Source: Gammaproteobacteria bacterium (lineage in GTDB: Bacteria > Pseudomonadota > Gammaproteobacteria > DSM-16500). From it: 37,832 nt of DNA. Shown piece by piece: positions 22,246-30,766 of this stretch. The DNA lies in assembly GCA_013286085.1 (NCBI GenBank), contig JABDGK010000019.1, positions 1-37,832 of the forward strand. Direction: 5' to 3'. The notes beneath the pieces are model-generated. The model did no database searches, was not told the DNA's origin, and worked only from the letters and a program-made list of their open reading frames with translations. Position 1 is the stretch's first letter, and every line of letters begins with the position of its first letter. A program made the translations under genes and the position numbers.

Positions 22246-22992
22246 TCACCGGCTATTCATCCATCTTCGCCAAGGCCAACATGCAATTACGACGATAGGA
22301 GTCATATAGATTGAAAGCAACGCTATTAAACGCGAGAGATCACCATAGCCTTCAGCTCCCACTGCACCAAAAAACATAAATAATGTAATAGATATCAATA
22401 TAAGGATGATTGACTGAGGGATGCGGTTTATTTCAAGCTTTCTGTATGAGTATGGCAATACCCTACTATAAAAATGCCAAACGCTATAACAAATGGGATA
22501 TCCAATGATAACCATAATCCACCAAGGTGAAATATTCAAAAATGTAATTATCCCAGCAATATCACCATGAGTTGCAAATGTACGTCCTGGCACATAATCA
22601 ATAAAATTCCCCAAATTCATTACAGCAAGCCATAGGAAAAAATAAATATAATAAGGACTTTTTATCTGCTTTTTAAATAATGCAACAATAGAAATGATAT
22701 ATAAAAATAAATTTCCAACACCAAACCCTGCAAAAGCAACAAATGCCGCTATCCAAGGATGATTAACTCTAAAAACATCATAATCTACATTTTCACTGAC
22801 TTGCTCTAACAACAAAATATTTTCTAAACTAGCATTCCCATAACTTAAACCGAATGGATTATGCTTATATCCAAAGGCCCAGGCACTAAATGAATGAGCA
22901 TATTCATGCGTCAAATATGCAATGGCATGCGTGATTAGAAAAAATATCGGCGTCAAAAGAAATAAAGCTAATAAATTATTTTTTTTATTCAC
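22246..22992 (-). CDS. Membrane protein with HExxH-like metalloprotease motif
   Basis: A protein of 248 residues with six or so membrane segments and a GTG start (ribosome site AAGGGA). HEYAH at residues 29-33 in the first segment has the HExxH zinc-binding form. A later NLGNFIDYVPGRTFATHGD region, near residue 130, has a conserved-looking Asp that could be the third ligand, as in site-2 proteases (M50). Such enzymes cut proteins within membranes. I cannot place it in a named family, and the usual NPDG motif is not present in standard form. Confidence 0.65.
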   Translation of the reverse strand: MNKKNNLLALFLLTPIFFLITHAIAYLTHEYAHSFSAWAFGYKHNPFGLSYGNASLENILLLEQVSENVDYDVFRVNHPWIAAFVAFAGFGVGNLFLYIISIVALFKKQIKSPYYIYFFLWLAVMNLGNFIDYVPGRTFATHGDIAGIITFLNISPWWIMVIIGYPICYSVWHFYSRVLPYSYRKLEINRIPQSIILILISITLFMFFGAVGAEGYGDLSRLIALLSIYMTPIVVIACWPWRRWMNSR

Positions 22993-23020
22993 AATAATCC
23001 CTTATAAAAATAAAAATTCA

Positions 23021-23581
23021 TTATTTTAATGCTTTCATGTACCTTTCTTTATACCAATCTGGAAACCAAGTGGTAAACCATATACCAAACACACTTGGAA
23101 GATAGGAAATAACCTCATAACTCCACCCATCAAATGCAGGAAAATAAATACGTATCACATGCAATCCTATTCCCGTTAAAAATACAATCCCCCAAACGGC
23201 AGTTAACAAATAATTAATCTTGAGAAATAATGGATGTTGCCACTTATCTTTCGATACCTGCTCTTTCGCATACTGAATGGTAAAAGGCTTTCGAATAATA
23301 ATAGAAACCCAAGCGATTATAGCGAGAGCGCCATTAGAAAAAATCCATGAAAATTTTGCTACCCACTGGTTCCGCAGTAAAATAACAGCAACAATCATAA
23401 AAATAAAAAATATCAAAGTTCCCCAACTTAAAATAAATCCTTTCTTAAGACTTTTCAGCTCAAATACGATAGAGGTAACAGCTGCCACGATAATTGCGGT
23501 ATCTAATTGTTGCTGGGTATTTCCAGCCAACATAAAAAATAATATCCAGGGGAGGAAACTTTGAATGACTTCTTTTAGCAT
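23021..23581 (-). CDS. Unknown multi-pass membrane protein
   Basis: A protein of 186 residues from ATG 23581, with about five membrane segments (near residues 8-30, 45-70, 80-98, 123-142 and 155-172). The RKPFTIQYAKEQVSKDKW loop near the middle is a recognisable motif of a widespread but uncharacterised integral-membrane family. It ends 28 bases before the preceding metalloprotease-like start on the same strand, so the two are probably co-transcribed. An in-frame start upstream at 23632 is possible but less likely. Confidence 0.65.
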   Translation of the reverse strand: MLKEVIQSFLPWILFFMLAGNTQQQLDTAIIVAAVTSIVFELKSLKKGFILSWGTLIFFIFMIVAVILLRNQWVAKFSWIFSNGALAIIAWVSIIIRKPFTIQYAKEQVSKDKWQHPLFLKINYLLTAVWGIVFLTGIGLHVIRIYFPAFDGWSYEVISYLPSVFGIWFTTWFPDWYKERYMKALK

Positions 23582-23655
23582 AATATGCTCATATTGTGCA
23601 TAAGTTATTTGGCATGGTGATACGGGCACCATACCAAATAATTTATGCGTGGAAA

Positions 23656-24045
23656 TTATCCCTGCAAAATCACTTCCTTCAACGATTTAAGCGGTCTAAC
23701 CTTAATAACATCACGTTTTGGTTTAGCAGCAATCTTAATCGTTTCACCCGTCATTGGATTTCTGCCTTGACGTGCTTTTGTTGCAGGCTTGGTTTTTCTT
23801 ACAACCTTAATCGCCATTTCTGGCACGGCAAATTCGCCTGATCCTCTTTTAATAAGATGACACTTCGCAATGTGACCAGCGGTAGTGAATACTTCTTTAA
23901 CCTGTTTAAGAGTCAAGCCTGTACGCTCAGCGATGGATTTTAATATTTGTCCCTTCGTTTGCTTCTCTGTGATTGCTTTTAGTTGCAATGAAGAATCTTG
24001 AGTCTTAGATTTGGTTGGTGATTTTTTTACTTTTTTCTTCGCCAT
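23656..24045 (-). CDS. HU-family DNA-binding protein with basic N-terminal tail
   Basis: A protein of 129 residues from ATG 24045, with ribosome site GGAG nine bases upstream. The HU/IHF fold begins near residue 30 (TKGQILKSIAERTGLTLKQVKEVF) and ends with the beta arm GRNPMTGETIKI, the typical DNA-intercalating tip. Extra lysine-rich sequence lies at the N-terminus (about 1-28: KKKVKKSPTKSK). Ordinary HU has about 90 residues. Extended HU-like proteins of this form occur in Coxiella and Legionella relatives. It should compact or bend DNA. Confidence 0.85.
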   Translation of the reverse strand: MAKKKVKKSPTKSKTQDSSLQLKAITEKQTKGQILKSIAERTGLTLKQVKEVFTTAGHIAKCHLIKRGSGEFAVPEMAIKVVRKTKPATKARQGRNPMTGETIKIAAKPKRDVIKVRPLKSLKEVILQG

Positions 24046-24061
24046 GCGGCATCTCCTTATA

Positions 24062-24262
24062 TTAACGATTAAGCATCCATACAATGATTGAAAATAACAC
24101 ACTCACAATGATACACGTAGTAATAGGAAAATATAAAGTAAAACCCCCTCTCCTAATAATTAAATCACCTGGCAAATGACCGAGACCAACTTTCCTCATC
24201 AATGGCCAGACAACACCAAGCAATATCAGTATTGCACCTAAGATTATCAACAATCGAGACAC
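24062..24262 (-). CDS. DUF2905 family membrane protein
   Basis: A protein of 66 residues with GTG start and ribosome site AGGAGA. It has the family layout: membrane segment (LLIILGAILILLGVVWPL), the conserved GLGHLPGDLIIRRGGFTLYFPI stretch at about 27-48 and a second membrane segment. Function unknown. It precedes the HU-like gene by 16 bases on the same strand. Confidence 0.85.
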   Translation of the reverse strand: MSRLLIILGAILILLGVVWPLMRKVGLGHLPGDLIIRRGGFTLYFPITTCIIVSVLFSIIVWMLNR

Positions 24263-24473
24263 AGCAATCTCCTATCAATTTTTACAGGATTCTACCCAGC
24301 CTAATTTGAAAGAGATAGCATTATGTACAGTCACGAATTCTCAGATATCTGAACACGCCTGCCCATCTAGCTCTGTTGATCCTAATGAGACAGTCACTCG
24401 CCATTACCATGATGAAATATTTTTTAACTTAAATAGTTTATTTGAATAAATTACCATCCAACTATTGCCATTA

Positions 24474-24502
24474 TTTACCCATCCGGATCCAATTGTTATG
24501 AT
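24474..24502 (+). promoter_or_regulatory. Probable promoter of the GAF-GGDEF-EAL gene
   Basis: TTTACC at 24474-24479, a 17-base spacer and TATGAT at 24497-24502 resemble a sigma70 promoter, about 40 bases before the start codon. The rest of 24263-24543 shows nothing else I can support. Confidence 0.45.
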
Positions 24503-24543
24503 AAAATACGGAAAAGAGAAACATTGAAGCATTAAGGATAAGC

Positions 24544-26364
24544 ATGGACGCTTATAAATCCGCTCCCATTCCAAGCTCTGAGGAAGCCCGCCTAAAAGAG
24601 CTTTATAGTTTGAATGTCTTAGACCCTACAAAAGAAGGTCGTTTCGATCGATACACTAAACTTATCTCTGAACTATTTAATGTACCTATAGCTATAATAA
24701 GCGTGATTGATGCAAACCGCCAATGCTTTAAATCATGCATAGGCAGTGACTTAAATGAAATTCCACGAAATATATCTTTTTGTAGTTTTGCAATTCATGA
24801 AAAAGAAATTCTGGTTATTCCTGACACGACGCTAGATGAGCGTTTTGCAAAAAATCCCATGGTTGTGAACGAACCAAACATAAGATTTTACGCGGGAGCA
24901 ATATTAAATGGGCCTACAGGTAAACCCGTAGGTGCTGTTTGCATAATTGACAAAAAGCCACGTGATGTTAGTAAAGAAGAAAAAAATCATTTGATTCAAT
25001 TTGCGCGAATAATTGAACATGAATTGTGTTACAACTATTCTTTAAACAAAATGCGAGATAAGCTTGAGAATGATTTTTATTTTGATCAATCGACGGGTAT
25101 ACCCAATCGCCGTTTTTTTATAGAAAATTTAACGCAGGCAATAAAATCACAAAAACATGATCAACAAATTGCGGTGATTGTTATAAGAATATATAAATTT
25201 AATGCGCTGGATACTTCCTTCGGTAGTGAGGCAGGAAATTTTGTTATTCAAGAAACAGCAAGTCGTTTAAAAGAGGCAATCGGAGAGTTTAATATTCTTT
25301 CGCGTTGGGAAGATGATTGTTTTATTACGTATAAATCAAGCTCTTTAGCAGAGCCTTTAAATATAGCTACACTGCATGCCCTATCTAAGGTATTTCAGAA
25401 AGCATTCATTTTCGATAACACAACACACCATTTGCATGCTCATATTGGAGTTAGCCTATCACCCCTTGATAGTATTGATGCGAATCAGTTAATTGATAAA
25501 GCAATTTATGCTATGAGAGTGCAGGCTTCTGAAGAGACATTTTCTTATCGATTCTACTCAGATGAGATTACAAAAAAAATTGCGAAAGACTATGAACTAG
25601 AAACTTTATTAGCACAAGCTATAGAAAACGACAGTTTAGAAGTCTACTATCAACCTAAAATAGATATGCTTACCGGTAAAATTTGTGGGGCCGAAGCTTT
25701 ATGTCGATGGAATGATCCAACAATGGGGGCTATTTCACCCGTAATTTTTATTCCTATGGCAGAAAAATCTGATTTGATTATTCACTTAGGAGAATGGATG
25801 CTAAAGCAGGCTTGCAAACAAATTAAGGATTGGCAGAAGCAAGGCCACCCCACATTTCCTATATCCGTCAACATAACAAAAAGGCAATTATTAAAGAAAA
25901 ATTTCAATGAAGATATTCAGGATATTTTATTGCAAGCTCAATTGGATGCTTCTTACCTGGATTTGGAAATAACTGAGTCAGTATTTATTGATTTTCATGA
26001 TGTCTTGGAAAAAATGGATAAAATCCATAAATTAGGCGTGAGTTTTTCACTCGATGATTTTGGTACTGGGTACTCTTCACTTTCTCACCTCAGACGATTT
26101 CCCTTAAAAACAGTAAAAATTGATAAATCGTTTATTTCGGATATGACAACTAATTCGGATGCAGCAACACTTGTGCGATCCATCATTATTATATCCCAGA
26201 TGTTTAAGTTGATTACTGTAGCAGAAGGAGTCGAAACCCCTGAACAATTAACATTTTTACGTGCATATCAGTGTGACCAAATTCAAGGGCATATTTTCAG
26301 CCCTGCCTTATCAGCAGATGCGTTTAATGACTTTCTGGTTAAGAATGAGACTTTTCAAATTTAA
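24544..26364 (+). CDS. GAF-GGDEF-EAL protein with degenerate GGDEF (c-di-GMP phosphodiesterase)
   Basis: A cytoplasmic protein of 606 residues: a GAF sensor domain at about 20-165, a GGDEF-like domain at about 175-340 and an EAL domain at about 350-600. The GGDEF signature is replaced by RWEDDC, so the cyclase domain should be inactive. The EAL domain looks active: Glu384 in AEALCRW, an N in SVNIT, LEITES, LDDFGTGYSSL, a Lys in VKIDKSF and AEGVET are present. It would hydrolyse cyclic di-GMP to pGpG under control of an unknown GAF ligand. It has no membrane segment and stands alone. Confidence 0.9.
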   Translation: MDAYKSAPIPSSEEARLKELYSLNVLDPTKEGRFDRYTKLISELFNVPIAIISVIDANRQCFKSCIGSDLNEIPRNISFCSFAIHEKEILVIPDTTLDERFAKNPMVVNEPNIRFYAGAILNGPTGKPVGAVCIIDKKPRDVSKEEKNHLIQFARIIEHELCYNYSLNKMRDKLENDFYFDQSTGIPNRRFFIENLTQAIKSQKHDQQIAVIVIRIYKFNALDTSFGSEAGNFVIQETASRLKEAIGEFNILSRWEDDCFITYKSSSLAEPLNIATLHALSKVFQKAFIFDNTTHHLHAHIGVSLSPLDSIDANQLIDKAIYAMRVQASEETFSYRFYSDEITKKIAKDYELETLLAQAIENDSLEVYYQPKIDMLTGKICGAEALCRWNDPTMGAISPVIFIPMAEKSDLIIHLGEWMLKQACKQIKDWQKQGHPTFPISVNITKRQLLKKNFNEDIQDILLQAQLDASYLDLEITESVFIDFHDVLEKMDKIHKLGVSFSLDDFGTGYSSLSHLRRFPLKTVKIDKSFISDMTTNSDAATLVRSIIIISQMFKLITVAEGVETPEQLTFLRAYQCDQIQGHIFSPALSADAFNDFLVKNETFQI

Positions 26365-26604
26365 GCAACTCAATCCCTTAAAAGAAGCCTTCCAGATTAA
26401 ATACTAAGTGTCACCCGATGTTGATTTGCTTCGGCTTGAGACACACATCTCTAAGTTTTTTGCATTGATTCTTCATATTCAACTGGGAATAAATAACTCA
26501 AGTCACTGCTTCTCAGATTTTTGGGCACACTCGCTTATTTAAGGATCAATACGCATCCATTGCTAAGAACCTACACACAAACATTTTTATAATGGGAATA
26601 AAAT

Positions 26605-26811
26605 ATGACAAGCAACCTTAAGCCGAAAATTTATTTCATTAAAGATGCAGAACAAATTATTGGACGCAACCGCCTAACCTTAAGACGGTGGTGGGAAAAA
26701 GATAACTTCCCTAAACCGACATTGATCAACAATAGGCTCGCTTGGCATGCGGAAACAATAGAAAAATGGATTAATCAGAAAATACAACACGAACCCAATG
26801 TGATCGCTTAG
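26605..26811 (+). CDS. AlpA-like helix-turn-helix regulator or excisionase
   Basis: A protein of 68 residues with the MerR-like winged helix of AlpA and phage excisionases: a KDAEQIIGRNRLTLRRWWEKDNFPKPTLINNRLAWHAETIEKWI core. These proteins activate integrase expression or direct excision of elements. The gene lies 123 bases from the 3' end of the tRNA-Lys gene, as expected for the end of an element inserted in that tRNA, but no integrase gene is beside it. The interval 26365-26604 before it holds no gene. Confidence 0.8.
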   Translation: MTSNLKPKIYFIKDAEQIIGRNRLTLRRWWEKDNFPKPTLINNRLAWHAETIEKWINQKIQHEPNVIA

Positions 26812-26841
26812 TAACAAACAATTACTATCCAGCACACTATA

Positions 26842-26863
26842 AAGTGTACCCTGAAGTGTACCC
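26842..26863 (+). repeat. Direct repeat near tRNA-Lys, possible integrase or Xis arm sites
   Basis: AAGTGTACCC occurs twice, at 26842-26851 and 26854-26863, a spacing of 12 bases (about one helical turn). This lies between the AlpA-like gene and the 3' end of tRNA-Lys, where arm-type integrase or excisionase binding sites of an attachment region would be. Confidence 0.5.
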
Positions 26864-26934
26864 CGAAAGAGACTTGATGAAGACTGGCTTAAAATTGATA
26901 ATTATAACTTATTGATTTTATTCTGTTTTATTGA

Positions 26935-27007
26935 TGGGCCGTGTTGGGATCGAACCAACGACCTATTGATTAAGAGTCAACTGCTCTACCAACTGAGCTA
27001 ACGGCCC
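26935..27007 (-). tRNA. tRNA-Lys (CTT)
   Basis: The reverse strand folds as a full cloverleaf starting GGGCCGT and ending ACGGCCCA. The anticodon loop is CTCTTAA, giving anticodon CTT. The CCA end is not encoded. Its 3' end faces the AlpA-like gene. Confidence 0.93.
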
Positions 27008-27022
27008 GCTTTAAGACAAGAC

Positions 27023-27099
27023 TGGGGTGAATGACGGGGCTCGAACCCGCGACAACCGGAATCACAATCCGGGACTCTACCAACTGAGTTACATCCACC
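27023..27099 (-). tRNA. tRNA-His (GTG)
   Basis: The reverse strand folds as a cloverleaf with anticodon loop TTGTGAT, anticodon GTG. It has the extra 5' G typical of tRNA-His, a matching C at position 73 and an encoded CCA end (27023-27025). Confidence 0.93.
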
Positions 27100-27150
27100 A
27101 TCGTTTTAAAAAGCTAACAACTGTCAGGCATCCCGCCTATCATGATAAGC

Positions 27151-27227
27151 TGGCGCGCCTGACAGGATTCGAACCTGTTACCCCCGGCTTAGAAGGCCGG
27201 TGCTCTATCCGATTGAGCTACAGGCGC
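27151..27227 (-). tRNA. tRNA-Arg (TCT)
   Basis: The reverse strand folds as a cloverleaf with anticodon loop CTTCTAA, anticodon TCT. The CCA end is encoded (27151-27153). It closely resembles the E. coli argU type. Confidence 0.93.
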
Positions 27228-27237
27228 GGAAAAATTC

Positions 27238-27314
27238 TGGTCGGGGTAGAGGGATTCGAACCCCCGACATCCTGCTCCCAAAGCAGGCGCGCTACCAGAC
27301 TGCGCTATACCCCG
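27238..27314 (-). tRNA. tRNA-Pro (TGG)
   Basis: The reverse strand folds as a cloverleaf with anticodon loop TTTGGGA, anticodon TGG. The CCA end is encoded (27238-27240). It is the first gene of the four-tRNA cluster in the direction of transcription. Confidence 0.93.
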
Positions 27315-27487
27315 AAATGTATATCCTATTACGATCGTTTTCATTCGCAATGGGTTGGCATAATACTCGTCGGAACGATCCACGTCAATTCTTAAAATAC
27401 ATAATTAACGCATTATTTGTCCGTGATTACACAATGAATTATTTGTATAATTCAACTATTTAACGCAACTTTTTTTGGTCAATCATT

Positions 27488-28342
27488 ATGGTAGCTCAAT
27501 TAATAGACGGAAAAGCACTAGCCGCACAAACACGCAAAGAAATTGCCGCTACAATTCTAACAAGAACTACCCAAGGATTCAGCCAGCCAGGTCTTGCGGT
27601 CATTTTAGTAGGGAACGATCCCGCGTCTGAAATTTATGTGCGTAACAAGCGCCATGCATGCACAGAAGTCGGCATTAAATCGATCTATCATCCTTTACCA
27701 GATACAACAACAGAACAAACGTTAATATCACTCATTAAAACACTTAATCAAGATACGCAGATTCATGGCATCTTATTACAACTCCCCCTGCCCGCCTCTA
27801 TCAATAGCGACAAAGTATTAGAACATATTACGCCTGAAAAAGATGTCGACGGCTTTCATCCCTATAATCTAGGTCGCTTAGCACAGCGCCGCCCGCTCTT
27901 GCGCCCATGCACACCCTATGGTGTCATGATGCTGTTGAACAGTATTAATACTACTTATAAAGGCCGTCACGCAGTCGTTGTAGGCGCCTCCAATATTGTC
28001 GGACGCCCAATGGCCCTTGAGCTACTCATGGCGGGCTGCACAGTCACTATTTGCCATCGTTACACACAAGATCTTGCCAGCCATGTTAAACAAGCAGATA
28101 TCCTTGTCAGTGCTGTCGGAAAACCCAGCATCATCAAAGGAGAATGGATCAAACCCCAGGCAACTATTGTGGATGTTGGAATCAACCGTCTTCCCGATGG
28201 TTCACTTACCGGTGATGTTGAGTTTCACATCGCCAAAGAAAAAGCGGCTTGGATTACACCCGTTCCTGGTGGTGTCGGACCCATGACAGTCGCCACTCTA
28301 CTGCAAAATACATTAACCGCTGCTGAACAATTTCAGCAATAA
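27488..28342 (+). CDS. folD: Bifunctional methylene-THF dehydrogenase / methenyl-THF cyclohydrolase
   Basis: A protein of 284 residues, the standard FolD length. It interconverts 5,10-methylene-, 5,10-methenyl- and 10-formyl-tetrahydrofolate with NADP for purine and formyl-Met synthesis. Visible motifs are YVRNKRHAC with the catalytic Lys near residue 55, [20 protein letters not shown], the nucleotide-binding [11 protein letters not shown] and the C-terminal [25 protein letters not shown] box at 27446-27451 lies about 40 bases upstream without a clear -35 box. Confidence 0.96.
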   Translation: MVAQLIDGKALAAQTRKEIAATILTRTTQGFSQPGLAVILVGNDPASEIYVRNKRHACTEVGIKSIYHPLPDTTTEQTLISLIKTLNQDTQIHGILLQLPLPASINSDKVLEHITPEKDVDGFHPYNLGRLAQRRPLLRPCTPYGVMMLLNSINTTYKGRHAVVVGASNIVGRPMALELLMAGCTVTICHRYTQDLASHVKQADILVSAVGKPSIIKGEWIKPQATIVDVGINRLPDGSLTGDVEFHIAKEKAAWITPVPGGVGPMTVATLLQNTLTAAEQFQQ

Positions 28343-28457
28343 CGATCAGTCTTGCACCGAGTAATATCCCTATCTTAAATAAGGAGTTATCCCGCATTGC
28401 ATTTAAAAATGATATTAGTATACTCAATATAAATTATTCATCATGGAGCGATGTCTT

Positions 28458-28688
28458 GTGGAAAACGTCATTAAACAATTTGCTGAAACATTGAATAAAA
28501 GTCTAGACGATCTTGACGTCCCTATCCAAATTCGAGAGCGCGCTACCATTCTCAGTAAAATGCTTGATATCCCCAAGCAACACGCATGGAATTTATTAGA
28601 AGGCACACAAATGCCAGATAATGAATTATTACAACGCATCAAAGATGAACTAGAAATTGAAGAATTAGATAAAACCAGAGACTCTTAA
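28458..28688 (+). CDS. Small unknown protein, possible DNA-binding fold
   Basis: A protein of 76 residues from GTG 28458, preferred because GGAG at 28445-28448 is nine bases upstream. An ATG at 28443 would need translation without that site. It is all helical; the middle (ERATILSKMLDIPKQHAWNLLEGTQMPDNELLQRIKDELE) resembles a lambda-repressor-type helix-turn-helix with an unusual loop. I cannot name a family. Confidence 0.6.
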   Translation: MENVIKQFAETLNKSLDDLDVPIQIRERATILSKMLDIPKQHAWNLLEGTQMPDNELLQRIKDELEIEELDKTRDS

Positions 28689-28774
28689 TCACTCAGAGCT
28701 GTTTAATACATTAGGCAGCTCTTCATTCCCCGCTTGTTCTCTTATTTCTCTATATAAATTTCTCGCTGGTTAAA

Positions 28775-28802
28775 TTGATTTAAACCGAGGGAAAAATATG
28801 CA
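28775..28802 (+). promoter_or_regulatory. Possible promoter of the lyase gene
   Basis: TTGATT at 28775-28780, a 16-base spacer and TATGCA at 28797-28802 form a modest sigma70-like pair about 70 bases before the lyase start codon. Confidence 0.3.
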
Positions 28803-28872
28803 AAAATAAGGCCCTCTGAATAATAACAGACAAAGTAAGATTTTTTAAATAATACGTGGAAGGAAGTCATAA

Positions 28873-30684
28873 ATGGTGTCGAGACCTATTAGTGTGTGCA
28901 ATACAGCATGGAATGTAGCCAGTACTCTTCTCAATTCAATTAACTCAAGTCTTGGCGAATATTCCCCCGCCACACTCGTTACTGGAACAGCTGCAGGTAC
29001 AGTTGCGGTAGCAGTTGGTGATTTTGCAGTTACGACGATTGTCATCACATTTGCGGCAGCTCATTGTGCTAAAAAAGCAATTCAACATGCCAACAAAGAT
29101 AACGCAGTAAAACTATTCGCAAACATACCTTTTAATATGAGCATCTGGGGAGTCGGTCCTGTTGGTCCGCAACTCAAAGCCAAGATGGAAAAAGAAGAAC
29201 AAGAAGCTATTGCGGGTATGCAAAAAGATGTCGATAAAGATTACGCTCAATGGCCGCATTTTGACGAGCTTCCTGCACAAGGTTTACGTGACGACGAGAT
29301 ACGCAAGCGTTTTGAAAAAGTAGGAACGCATAAACATCCCGCAAAAAATTCTGGCTCAACTTACGCAACGTATAGTGAAAGCGAACTTAACATGCTGAAA
29401 GAAATCTGGGCTACTACAGCGTTAACGAACCCCATGCACAGCAGCCAAAATCCAGAAATCAATTTATCAGAAGCAGAAGTTATTTCGGCTTTACAAAAAT
29501 TACTGCATGGACGCCAGGATGCACATGGCGTTATGACAAATGGAGGTACTTTTAGTATTTTTCACGCTTGCTTTGCTTATGTTCAGCAAGCGCGTGAAAA
29601 AGGTATTATCACTCCAGAAATTATTGTGCCATCAACAGCACATGCTGCATTCCGAAAAGCAGCTAGATATACGGGCACCAAACTGGTTATTATTCCCGTG
29701 GATCCTGTAACAGGTGCCGCTGATGTTGCTGCGATGAAAAAAGCCATTACGACTCGTACTTGTATGATGGTTGGTTCAGCACCTTCTTTTCCCTTTGGCG
29801 TATATGATCCAATAAAAGCATTAGCAGAAGTAGCTAGTAATAGAGATATACCATTACACGTCGATGCGTGTTTAGGCGGATTTCTTAATATTTTCTCTCA
29901 AGAAGCAAACCCCAATATCCCTTGTTGTGATTTTTCCATTCCAGGTGTGACAAGTATTTCGATTGACTCTCATAAATATGGACAAACACCAAAAGGAACA
30001 TCCGTTTTATTATTTGGTCCAACGTGCAGAGCTGAGCTTACTGCCCAAATTGACACGGATTGGGAGGGCGGTCTATACGCAACACCTGGCATGGCTGGCT
30101 CGCGTGCGGGAGCAGATATTGCAGTGGCTTGGTCATTACTCTTTTCTCGCGGTACAGAACGATATATTCAAGATGCAAAAGCTATCTTTAGTCTGAAAGA
30201 TGCATTGATTGAACACGTTCAGAACATTGATGGTGTTGAAATTCCTTATCCTACCTCTTTTCCCATTATTGCAATCAAAGCAAAACCCGGTAGCAAAGAA
30301 GAAAAACCAGTGAATATTTTAGTGGTTGAAAGCCAGTTACATGACGCTGGATGGAATTTTAATACAGTACAAAGTGCGAATCAAAAATCGCATGGCTTAC
30401 ATTTTTGTTTAACGTCAGTGCACGCCAATTATCCTGAGTTTGTGAAAATGTTTATTGATGATTTAAAAACAGCAGTGGCATATTCACGCGCGAATCCAAA
30501 TGCGAAACCTTCAGGCATGGCAAGAATTTATAAAGCATTAGCTGACTATGTTCCGAAGCCTTTGCAGCATGCTCTCGCGCGAGGATATGTCGGGGCTCAA
30601 TATAATAATGTCTCAAGCAAGAAAGAATCAGCCCAGCCAGCAATACCTAATACAACAGAAGGGGTAAAACATAAGCTAGGATAA
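28873..30684 (+). CDS. Sphingosine-1-phosphate lyase-like PLP enzyme
   Basis: A protein of 603 residues in the PLP-dependent decarboxylase superfamily, most like sphingosine-1-phosphate lyase. The N-terminus has a hydrophobic segment (about 35-62) as in eukaryotic lyases. The PLP domain shows TNGGTFSI, STAHAAFRKAARY, HVDACLGG and the signature DSHKYGQTPKG, with Lys368 as the likely PLP-binding residue. The enzyme would cleave sphingosine-1-phosphate to a fatty aldehyde and phosphoethanolamine. Legionella carries a similar enzyme (LegS2, LpSPL), a secreted effector that alters host sphingolipids and autophagy; the same role here is inference. AGGAAG precedes the start. Confidence 0.88.
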   Translation: MVSRPISVCNTAWNVASTLLNSINSSLGEYSPATLVTGTAAGTVAVAVGDFAVTTIVITFAAAHCAKKAIQHANKDNAVKLFANIPFNMSIWGVGPVGPQLKAKMEKEEQEAIAGMQKDVDKDYAQWPHFDELPAQGLRDDEIRKRFEKVGTHKHPAKNSGSTYATYSESELNMLKEIWATTALTNPMHSSQNPEINLSEAEVISALQKLLHGRQDAHGVMTNGGTFSIFHACFAYVQQAREKGIITPEIIVPSTAHAAFRKAARYTGTKLVIIPVDPVTGAADVAAMKKAITTRTCMMVGSAPSFPFGVYDPIKALAEVASNRDIPLHVDACLGGFLNIFSQEANPNIPCCDFSIPGVTSISIDSHKYGQTPKGTSVLLFGPTCRAELTAQIDTDWEGGLYATPGMAGSRAGADIAVAWSLLFSRGTERYIQDAKAIFSLKDALIEHVQNIDGVEIPYPTSFPIIAIKAKPGSKEEKPVNILVVESQLHDAGWNFNTVQSANQKSHGLHFCLTSVHANYPEFVKMFIDDLKTAVAYSRANPNAKPSGMARIYKALADYVPKPLQHALARGYVGAQYNNVSSKKESAQPAIPNTTEGVKHKLG

Positions 30685-30694
30685 TAAGTTTTCT

Positions 30695-30727
30695 TGTCAT
30701 TCCCGCATGGTTGTAGTGGGAATGACA
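30695..30727. terminator. Inverted repeat between convergent genes
   Basis: TGTCATTCCC (30695-30704) is perfectly complementary to GGGAATGACA (30718-30727). It lies between the converging lyase and MFS genes and could end both transcripts. Repeats starting with GTCATTCCCGC are dispersed in many proteobacterial genomes. Confidence 0.65.
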
Positions 30728-30766
30728 GAGTTATGTAATTTTCAATGCAATTACCATGGAAAGAAC

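Noticed and set aside
27027-27463. Two open frames on the plus strand across the tRNA cluster
   Set aside because: They are antisense to four well-formed tRNA genes, and their residues are the translation of tRNA sequence.
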